Assembly (NCBI RefSeq): GCF_027580225.2
Contig: NC_073354.2
Coordinates: 6,176,001-6,240,000, forward strand
Direction: 5' to 3'
Length of the DNA: 64,000 nt
Source of the DNA: Misgurnus anguillicaudatus
Lineage: Eukaryota > Chordata > Actinopteri > Cypriniformes > Cobitidae
Shown here: positions 56,412-64,000 of the stretch, piece after piece
Layout of the letters: every line of letters begins with the position of its first letter
How positions within the stretch are numbered: position 1 is the stretch's first letter
Program-made: the position numbers and the translations under genes
Notes under the pieces: model-generated
The model's database searches: none
Told to the model about the DNA's origin: nothing
What the model saw: the letters and a program-made list of their open reading frames with translations, nothing else

Positions 56412-57070
56412 TCAGAAATGTTGGCCCATATTGATAGGATAGCATCTTGCTATCCTATCAATATGGACACAAAGCTCCCGTTCCACCACATCCCAAAGAT
56501 GCTCTATTGGGTTGAGATCTGGTGACTGTGGGGGCCATTTTAGTACAGTGAACTCATTGTCATGTTCAAGAAACCAATTTAAAATGATTCCAGCTTTGTG
56601 ACATGGTGCATTATCTTGCTGGAAGTAGACATGGTCAGAAACAATGCTCAGGTAGGCCGTGGCATATAAACGATGCCCAATTGGCACTAAGGGGCCTAAA
56701 GTGGTACCCGGTGGGGAATTCTGCTGTTGTAGGCCATTCGCTTCAAGGTTGTGCGTGTTGTGGCTTCACAAATGCTTTGCTGCATACCTCGGTTGTAACG
56801 AGTGGTTAGTTCAGTCAAAGTTGCTCTTCTATCAGCTTGAATCAGTCGGCTCATTCTCCTCTGACCTCTAGCATCAACAAGGCATTTTCGCTCACAGGAC
56901 TGCCGCATACTGGATGTTTTTCCCATTTCACACCATTCTTTGTAAACCCTAGAAATGGTTGTGTGTGAAAATCCCAGTAACTGAGCAGATTGTGAAATAC
57001 TCAGACCGGCCCGTCTGGCACCAACAACCATGTTACGCTCAAAATTGCTTAAACCACCTTTCTTTCCCAT
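56412..57070 (-). pseudogene. Tc1-like transposase, catalytic core partly deleted
   Basis: The N-terminal frame (57070-56696) starts MGKKGGLSNFERNMVVG and carries two helix-turn-helix motifs, including SAQLLGFSHTTISRVYKEW, the paired-like DNA-binding region. It then reads 'RIPHRVPL' and breaks. The C-terminal frame (56687-56412) contains 'FQQDNAPCHKAG' (second Asp) and WPPQSPDLNPIEHLWDVVER (Glu). The segment with the first catalytic Asp (WSDESRF in relatives) is missing between them at about 56690-56712. The C-terminus is altered by a hairpin at 56427-56465. It cannot make an active transposase, but its ends could still be mobilised by one. Confidence 0.93.
56427..56465. other. 18-bp perfect palindromic mutation in transposase 3' end
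   Basis: CATATTGATAGGATAGCA (56427-56444) is followed after TCT by its exact complement (56448-56465). The family sequence remembered here continues differently after 'gcatcttgc', so the second arm replaced native sequence, as template switching would do. Confidence 0.8.
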
Positions 57071-57807
57071 TCTGACATTTAGTTTGGAGTTCAGGAGATT
57101 GTCTTGACCAGGACCACACCACTAAATGCATTGAAGCAACTGCCATGTGATTGGTTAATTAGATAATTGCATTAATGAGAAATTGAACAGGTGTTCCTAA
57201 TAATCCTTTAGGTGAGTGTAGTCACAAATATTTGATTTATTTATTCGTGTTCATGGACACAATTTTCTGCTTCTTATCGTGTCATTGAGATCATGTCTTT
57301 TTCGTGTAACTCAGCACAAATTTCCATTAAATCGTTTTTCGTGTCCATAGCACAGCTTTTTCATGTTTTTCGTGTCATTTACTGTAATTTTCTCTTTTTT
57401 CCTGATTTTTTATCATTGTCGCTTGGAATTGGTGTTAGAACAACTTTCTGTTACATTTCAGACATCCTAACCCAAACCCCAACTTAAATTTGTTCGTGTT
57501 TAATTCTTTTTTCAATATTTTACTATGTTTTTACCACAACTTAGATAAATTAATACATGCCTGTCTTTTTTTCGATGCGTGCACTTTTGGTCTTTGTGCG
57601 GCGCCTCGTGGATGTGTTGGCATTTGGGCTGGCCCCATTCATTCCTATTGCTCCAAACAGGGATGAATTTAGAAGCCACCAAACACTTCCATGTTTTCCC
57701 TTTTTAAAGACTGTTACATGAGTAGTTACACGTGTAAATATGGTGGGACAAAATAAAACTTTTGTTTGGAGCCATAAGAATAAATGGGGCTAGGGTAAAT
57801 GCTAACA

Positions 57808-58806
57808 TGAAGAGTTTGGTTCCAAAACGCAATAAATCCATTTTGACAAATTTCGGTAAAAACGTGTTTTCTATACCAAGAAAGTGACAAGATGAAAACC
57901 ACTATTTTCTGTTACAAACTTTCACACAGCATCTTTAGGTTATAAATACATAAAAAAATCAAATCCATAACTTGATTTTCAAAGATTTATTATAAAAACG
58001 AATTATTTTTTCCACAAAATGCAATAAATCCATGACAGTTTTTGTTTCAAAATGCTAAAAATCTATTAATGCAAGGTACAAATGTGAATTCATCTTTGCC
58101 ATTTTATATTCATTTAGTTGACTAGTTGTACACACTGATAAAAAATAAACATTAATGTCATTAATCAAAACACTTACTTTGTCATATTAAGAACACTGTC
58201 ATTGCAGCGTACTTGACGTCGTTGCTTAGCATTTTTCACAGCGATCAGCTGTAAAATGTTTTGGTCCTGCTCGATTTTCGTTGACTTTGAGTAAAATAAT
58301 GTAAAGTTTTTCATAAGATCTCCTGGGGTCAATGTGTTAGCATGATAGGCTTGATGCTGTCGGGAGATAAGCACCAGTCTCCCGAGTGCTTCGCGTAAAT
58401 TATAAGATGTTGATGACAATCTTTCCCGTCACAGAAAACCATCACAGGTTTATCAATGCCATTAAAGTATTATTTTGTTTTGTTTGTTGATCACGAAGTA
58501 CAAAGTAGATGAGGAACACTAGGACTCCGTGTACTCAGCGCGCCCCGCCATGTTTGTTTACATTGCGTGAATGATCCGCTGTAATATCAGGAATGGATTT
58601 GTTGCATTCTGTAAAAAAGGAGGAGTGGCGTTTATCGCATTTTGGGAAAAAAGGGAGAAAAGATGACAGAATAACACGGCGGACATTGGATTTTGCGTAA
58701 AATTAATTATTTACTTTTAAATAATGACCTGATATAATACTGATTTTGGCAGTAACTCATTTTTTTCAAAAATGGCGTTTATCGCGTTTTGGAACCAAAC
58801 TCTTCA
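57808..58806 (-). mobile_element. TGAAGAG-family element carrying a conserved exon (999 bp)
   Basis: TGAAGAGTTTGGTTCCAAAA plus CGCAATAAA mirrors the other end. The flanks are CA and CA, so a 2-bp duplication is likely (the 48339 copy has TA). Inverted arms also share 'aatgcaataaatcca'. On the minus strand a leader with 'acatggcgggg' (58556-58546) precedes the coding exon. Confidence 0.85.
58174..58419 (-). CDS. Conserved exon of the TGAAGAG family, copy A
   Basis: The minus-strand frame reads 'NLREALGRLVLISRQHQAY', then HANTLTPGDLMKNFTLFYSK, then 'STKIEQDQNILQLIAVKNAK', and ends 'NDSVLNMTK' where ATGACAAA|GTAAGTG gives a donor at the border. The copy at 62403-62682 has the same words, phase and donor. 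Preservation of the frame in two copies 4 kb apart suggests this was real coding sequence of a parental element, probably one exon of a transposase or accessory protein. Its first ATG at 58419 may not be the true start, because copy B shows homologous coding sequence upstream. I do not recognise the protein family. Confidence 0.6.
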   Translation of the reverse strand: MSSTSYNLREALGRLVLISRQHQAYHANTLTPGDLMKNFTLFYSKSTKIEQDQNILQLIAVKNAKQRRQVRCNDSVLNMTK

Positions 58807-59129
58807 CATATTCAAGACGCACTGTACAAAGATTAAAAGTGCATGCATTGAATAAAGATAGGTATGAATTAATTCATCTAAATTGAGGTAAAAACATAGT
58901 ATATTGAAAAACTGTGGTGTTTTCCTGTAACCCCAACCCCAAGCGACAATGCCTTAAAAATAGAAAATAAAGGAAAAACAATACATAAAATGTCATGAAA
59001 AAAATTGTGCCAGGGACATGAAAAAGACATTCGTGTTTAATGACACGAAAATCATGTCCATGAACATGAATAAATAAATCAAATATTTTTTGTGACTATA
59101 CCAAGAAATGCCTTGAGTTAGTATAGACT

Positions 59130-59350
59130 ACTACTGTATAGACCTGATATAGTCCGGCTACGAGTAACAAGGTGTTTGCTTTCATTTATTTATTTATTTA
59201 TAATTGTATTTTATTATTATTATTATTTGTAGGATATGGTTAGACGTCTAATAAATTTTCACTGACAGACCAAATCTTGTTTTAGCCTAGATGTCTGGGT
59301 TGTGTCTGGACGGCTATTAGACGTCAAACGCAAAATTGCTTACTGGGATA
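59130..59350. repeat. Fragment with mirrored TTAGACGTC words
   Basis: 'ggttagacgtctaataaatt' (59239) and 'cggctattagacgtcaaacg' (59310) face each other around an unrelated middle. It resembles a fish repeat built of AGACGTCT words, but the ends are not clear. Confidence 0.5.
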
Positions 59351-59436
59351 CATCAAACATTGTCTCATGACTTTATTTACCAATATAGAGTTCTAGACCA
59401 GTAGGGGGGGCTAGTACTTCTTTAGATATAAATCTG

Positions 59437-59438
<2 letters not shown>

Positions 59439-59480
<42 letters not shown>

Positions 59481-59481
59481 A

Positions 59482-59522
<41 letters not shown>
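59439..59522. repeat. Compound (CT)n-(CA)n microsatellite
   Basis: About 20 CT units (59439-59482, one interruption) followed by about 19 CA units (59483-59522). It is a long, likely variable locus. Confidence 0.95.
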
Positions 59523-59524
<2 letters not shown>

Positions 59525-59559
59525 ATGACCGTCAAGTCACTGGGATGTTTCCAGACACT

Positions 59560-60830
59560 TTCGCCAATATGACCCCCAACCCAAACTGAGCAAATGGGCT
59601 CAACGCTGTTATTACCGAGTCCCTCAGTAATAACATAATGATACACTATCAATACCTGCCAGAGGAGGTGGGTTTATGGATGAGAGGGAAACACATTGAG
59701 GATCAGAATTGGTTTTAGCATGTTCATTGGCCGCTGTCCAAGCAGAGGACAGGTTCGCTCTTGTGCAAGAGGGGTAAGACACTCTCTCAGGTGAAATCAA
59801 AACCAGAAGCGGCTTTATCTTGTTTGGCTTTTTAACACTCGCTGACTGACCGAGCCGGTTTCACGCTTCAGATGCAGCGTGGTGTGATTATTGAGAAAAA
59901 TGTGTGGAGGTTTTTTCTGTGGTCTGGTGACTTTATCTCGGACAAGACAAAAACACAAAGTATTATTACACAGATTAAAGTATTTGTATGCAGTAAACTT
60001 TTTTTAAATGTGGTAAATCTGTGATAAAGGTGGCCCTCTTGCTCCCCAAAAAATTGGTCTCGGGCCCTGTGAATTTAAATGGGTTTGCGTCTGGATTCTG
60101 CAGCATTGCATCAGTCCTGCGAGCAATAAAATAGATGATTTATGTAAATTCGATCCTGTAAGAGTATATTACCAGCACATGAAAAGAGGTTTATGAGATG
60201 CCACAGGTCATTGGGATAATGTCGCTATTAGCCGAGCGCTGCTGTAAGCAAATACGTTCATTAGGAAAATCGCCTCGTCTAATAATGGCCAACATTCACT
60301 CCCTGTGTAAACATCATTCCACCTCACGCTGTTCCCTGTCCAAGTGACACACTTTACATTCACTCCCTGTTAATGTTCTCGGCAAGCTCATGTTTCACTA
60401 AGCTCGTATCATGTGCCACTCGCGCGCCGTCCGATGCCGTGCATAGTATCGGCACAGGCGTTCGCTTTCCTGTCCCATAAAGGTGCAGGTGTGGTTTTTG
60501 CCCTGGTGCTTTTGTACTTCAATGGGTGTCTGTGCAGGATGGTCAATCTCTTTGCACGTCTATTGTAAAGCTGGATTTTGACAGGGTAAACCAGCATGTG
60601 AACATAAAAGCCGTCTGCTGCTCGTAGGGTCTCGGCGGGTGTGGGGGGATTATGCACAGTTAGCGTCTAACGGTGAGAACGATGCCGGAGGTGGGGCAAG
60701 TTTTTCTGTATGGCTGGGACAAAAGGCCTTTTGAGTGTCTGTGAGTTCAAGAGCGGTGCGCTGATGAACCCCAGAGAGACACGGTTACATGTAAGTGCGC
60801 CCTGCTCTGGGACCTTCACCATATCATTTG
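59560..60830. other. High-complexity block, candidate conserved non-coding DNA
   Basis: Over 1.2 kb without transposon ends, with moderate GC and words such as CCTCGTCTAATAATGGCC (60272-60289). The 82-codon minus frame (60657-60409) has no recognisable domain. Regulatory function is conjecture. Confidence 0.3.
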
Positions 60831-62245
60831 TCTTGACAGAAAGAGAAAGTTAGGACATGATAATTTATCACTGTGTATTAGATGTTGGTGAAGCTGCTTT
60901 GAAACTGAAGCCTACAGGGCACTCATGATTTTAAATGGGTATTCAACCAAAGTTGATTAACACAAAACATCTAAGTACACAGAATGAAAGTTGTCAGTAT
61001 ATTGTATTTATACAGCAGCAGGTTGCTGGGAGATCTCCAGTATATGAGGGAAGACAGTTGGGGAGCATTTGTGGGCCATTTCTGGACATCAGATGTATGC
61101 AAGTATATCTATCAAAAAATGTTCGCAGGAGAAACCGGTTTCATGCATTACATGCAAATCAATAAACCGGCTTCACAGAATACTGTGTTCACATGGGATT
61201 TGAAGGTTTCACGCAGGCAGTGACGTGCCCGCCTATAGCCCGCCTAGTCATTCCAAAAGCCAGGGGGAAATCTGTCAAAAGCATGTCTGCAAAACCTGTA
61301 AACGTAACACAAGTTTTTAATTGTGCAGTTGCTTTGTTAATTGCATGAGTTGAGGGCCGACTTTAATGCTTTACTTTCGTTCGTGACTTTATCTTTTAAA
61401 CATGGAGGCAGAAAGCTGTTTAAGGCGTTTACTTTCGAATTGCGGTAATGGTCAGAAATCTACCTGTGGTTTAGCCATTTATATACTTTCCCCAATAAAA
61501 GAAAATGCTTATGACCTTAAACATGATTTATATGGCATAATCGAAGTAAGACTGTACTTGTAGATGCTGGACAATGGGCATTCCAGTGGAAACACAAAGT
61601 AAATCTTTACATGAGTCAAGGCTCATCTATCTACCAAGCACTTGAAGGATACAGTGAATGCACAGTTTATCACTTCTGAATGACAGGATGGGAGAAAGTG
61701 TGAAGCAAATGTGTGAATTGGTGCGACCCGAGATCTCTTTCAACTTAAATCTACGGTCTTGTTCTCGGAGAAACCTTCACCGAAAAACCTTTGAGTCAAA
61801 TCACCACATTGTTATGAGTTGTTGTTTTAAGAAAGACATGACTCTTCTGTCTGGTACATGTTTACTTCCACCCTTTCATAGTGCGTAGAATGCAATTTCT
61901 TTAAGTGTTGAAAAGGCTCTGGATAACAGCCAGATCTCATCAACAATGACTGAATGACAAGCCAACAAAGGTGAATGATAATAGTAGTCAGTGTAAGCAG
62001 ATATTAGCTCTCATTCTTCATTAACAACTCTTTCTTCTAACCTGATTTTGGGATTTATTTCACAAATATAGGTTTCCTTTATGTCAGAGTGGATTGTCAC
62101 CTTTGGAGCTCCCTATAGTGATTTGACCTTTGTATTTGTTTGTCCTGTCTTATTTAAACTTTCTTGAATTTCTGTTTATATGTATTCTTACTCCTGTAAT
62201 GCTTAACTATGTATCTGGCTGTTGTATTGCTGTTTAACTATGTAT
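60831..62245. other. Intergenic, nothing recognised
   Basis: Short ORFs (60984-61223, 61658-61888) show no domains. No terminal repeats seen. Confidence 0.35.
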
Positions 62246-62325
62246 TGAAAAGCATTATGCATACCAAAAATAAAAAGATACAAATTCCTTGGCAATAAAG
62301 TTCATTCTGATTCAGATTCTTATGT
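62246..62325 (+). repeat. LINE 3'-tail fragment
   Basis: 'ttggcaataaagttcattct' followed by imperfect GATTCTGATTCAGATTCT units resembles the simple-repeat tail of fish non-LTR retrotransposons. No coding sequence can be linked to it. Confidence 0.5.
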
Positions 62326-62329
62326 TAGC

Positions 62330-63033
62330 ATTTAGTTTAGTCATAATAATATAATTAAAAAAAGTGTATTTTTTCAGAAAGTTTAAGAAGGAAAGAAAGA
62401 CAATAAGAAACGTAAGCCATCAAAATATAATAATTTACGTGAGAGGCATTGGGAGACGGAAAAATGTCGGCTGTTGCTTGTTCTCACACAACAGCATCAA
62501 GCTTCTGTCATGCTAACACATTGACCCCGGTGGATCTTATTAAAAACGTAACATTATTTTACTCAAAGTCAACGAAAATCAAGCAGGACCAAAACATTTT
62601 ACAGCTTATTGCTGTCAAAAAAGTTCAGCGACGTCCCAAGGATGACAGCAGCAATGACAGTGATCTTAATATGACAAAGTAAGTGTTTTGATTAATGCCA
62701 TTAATGTTTATTTTTTTAATCAGTGTATAGCACTAGTCAACTGAATGAATATAACATGGCAAAGATGAATACACATTTATATATTGATTCAATAGATTTA
62801 TAGCATTGTGAAAAAAATATTGTAATGGATTTATTGCATTTTGCGGAAAAAAGAACCATACATTTTTGAAGATCAAGTTATGGATTAGATTTTTTATGTT
62901 ATTATAACCTAAAGATGCTATGTGAAAGTTTGTAACAAAAAATAGTGGTTTTCATCTTGTCACTTTCTTATAGAAAACACGTTTTTACCCAAATTGGTCA
63001 AAATTGGTGTTTTTGAACCAAACTCTTCATATA
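62330..63033 (+). mobile_element. TGAAGAG-family element, copy B, left end lost
   Basis: The right end 'ttgaaccaaactcttca' (63017-63033) and its preceding 'aacacgtttttacccaaatt', 'tcatcttgtcactttctta' and 'acctaaagatgctatgtgaa' match copy A in order. The left terminal repeat is absent. It lies in the orientation opposite to copy A. Confidence 0.82.
62403..62682 (+). CDS. Conserved exon of the TGAAGAG family, copy B
   Basis: The exon likely begins after the acceptor 'tattttttcag' (62370-62380). It carries a lysine-rich segment, 'KKDNKKRKPSKYNNLRE', that looks like a nuclear-localisation or DNA-contact stretch. A 2-base insertion near 62440 then breaks the frame, after which HANTLTPVDLIKNVTLFYSK, 'STKIKQDQNILQLIAVKK' and 'DSDLNMTK' continue to the donor ATGACAAA|GTAAGTG. 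Most differences from copy A in the core are synonymous or conservative. Copy B therefore supplies upstream sequence missing from the ORF of copy A. The family is unknown to me. Confidence 0.55.
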
Positions 63034-63039
63034 AGTTAA

Positions 63040-63130
63040 AGAATTTCAACTTGATTTTATAAATTATGTCAACTTTTCGCAAGCAAAAACTTAAAATAGT
63101 AGGTTGAATTAACTTGCAAAACCTTTTGTG
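63040..63130. repeat. AAGTTGAATCAACTT-family fragment
   Basis: 'ttataaattatgtcaactt' and 'ggttgaattaacttgca' resemble the loop and end of the palindrome at 48029-48240. Confidence 0.5.
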
Positions 63131-63741
63131 TGTGTGTGTAATAATCCCATGGACTACTGATCAAAAGTTAAAAAAATTTAATATAATGGCAAATTAAATG
63201 TTTTAAATTACTTTTGTCAACAAAATTTAATTGTGTCAACATATTCATTTCTGTCATTTAGTGCAAATATTTGTATATTCAGCTGCACTTGCAGTGCATT
63301 GCACGTAGAAGGGTCTGGATTTTGGGTGCACAAGCATCGTATGCCGACTACCTCCGCTCCACCTGTGAAACCGCACGCGTTTTGTTGCTTTCCACTTGTC
63401 TTCTAATAAAAATAAACTAGACACTCGTGACTGCCATGAACCGTCTGAAATGCACTTAATAAATAATAGGAGTCCAACATAAACCTGCACCTTCAATAGA
63501 TTTTGAAAAGCCTCTCACTGTGAGAGTAAAATATAAGTTGTTAAAAATAATACATGGTTTGATACACAAAATAAATCCCAAAGTTACATTAGTGTCACAC
63601 TATAGTTTTAGTGAGTTTACTATTGTTGTAAAATGTGGTAAAGAATGAGTGAGTGACCCTAAACATTACAGAAAATTTGAGCAAATATCCAATTACAAGA
63701 TGTGTTGAGGCATATGGTTGGTCACCATTCAACATGTAAAA
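63131..63741. other. Intergenic, nothing recognised
   Basis: No gene or element boundary can be supported. Confidence 0.35.
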
Positions 63742-64000
63742 TTACGTAAGGAATAATTGACGATGGGCCATTGAATTATAAGAAAATAATGCACACCCAA
63801 GGTGCAATGTGTTACACCGCGGGTGTGCATTATTTTCAAATCATTCAAAGGACCGGAATCAATTATTCCTCTTATAACACGGTTACCACAAACATTGCTC
63901 TGGTGCCTATTTTTAAGACATTTGACAAGTTAGGTGTGCGGTTTACAGGAATTAATGCATACCCACAGAACATTTCTCAGCCAATCAGAATACAGCATTC
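63742..64000 (+). repeat. Dispersed repeat with GTGTGCATTATT hairpin, copy 2
   Basis: It is collinear with 7406-7690: 'aaggaataattgacgatggg', AATAATGCACACCC with GGGTGTGCATTATT, 'aatcaattattcctcttata', 'ttaatgcatacccacagaac' and 'cagaatacagcattc'. It runs off the window. Confidence 0.8.

Larger units (their letters stand above)
56295..57218 (-). mobile_element. Internally deleted Tc1-like element (924 bp)
   Basis: CACTCACCTAAAGGATTATT and its complement form perfect ~28-bp terminal repeats, each with TA outside (56293-56294, 57219-57220). Full-length relatives are roughly 1.5 kb, so part of the middle is gone. It encodes the two transposase pieces described separately. Confidence 0.95.
57221..59096. 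mobile_element. GTCACAAATATTTGATT foldback element, TA flanks (1876 bp)
   Basis: GTCACAAATATTTGATTTAT mirrors 'aaatcaaatattttttgtgac'. TA is at 57219-57220 and 59097-59098. The arms continue with 'attcgtgttcatggacaca' and its complement and 'tcattgtcgcttgg'/'ccaagcgacaatg'. The left TA is shared with the neighbouring Tc1 element. A TGAAGAG element (57808-58806) lies inside. Confidence 0.85.

Noticed and set aside
63254..63496. 80-codon minus-strand ORF near the right edge
   Set aside because: No motif, no splice or promoter support; likely chance.

Overview
The window looks like nuclear DNA of a teleost fish, most likely a cyprinid. It has AT-rich eukaryotic non-coding sequence, no operons or bacterial-type genes, a DANA-like SINE, tRNA-headed SINEs, fish-type Tc1 and hAT elements, and many short inverted-repeat elements (MITEs) of the kind that fill cyprinid genomes. 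Family names come from remembered consensus sequences; no database search was possible. Almost every ORF over 60 codons is a chance ORF or a transposon relic.

Layout. 1-7.3 kb: a decaying 138-bp tandem array, a Tc1 relic, and hAT elements with exact target duplications, several nested. 7.4-9.1 kb: a repeat shared with the far right end of the window, a SINE, and a 1.2-kb THAP-domain element resembling P elements. 9.07-15.16 kb: a Tc1-type inverted-repeat (foldback) element made of two head-to-head transposase halves. It has been split by a 4.2-kb hAT-like element, which itself holds two more elements. 15.2-16.3 kb: the only candidate host gene, a small minus-strand gene of unknown function with an NRF1-type promoter palindrome and consensus splice sites. 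17.9-23.64 kb: an AACGTT-rich 80-bp minisatellite interrupted by a precise 2455-bp insertion, which carries GTGGGC-rich repeats and a possible captured exon. 23.6-25.5 kb: more MITEs.

25.5-64 kb is gene-poor. High-complexity blocks without transposon hallmarks (about 25.7-26.4, 29.6-30.2, 31.2-32.0, 45.4-46.9, 50.7-51.4, 55.0-55.4 and 59.6-60.8 kb) alternate with MITE clusters at 37.2-39.0, 47.9-50.4, 51.9-54.9 and 56.3-59.1 kb. This pattern fits a regulatory gene desert, but conservation cannot be tested here. Two distant copies of one element (57.8-58.8 and about 62.3-63.0 kb) preserve the same short coding exon and splice donor.

The strongest material is insertion archaeology. Target duplications, arm lengths and one empty-site comparison let the order of many insertions be reconstructed. 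The most unusual items are the two minisatellite-filled elements with similar termini, the 5-bp-duplication hAT-like family, the palindromic Tc1 derivative, the E-box-rich MITEs and the conserved exon of the TGAAGAG family.
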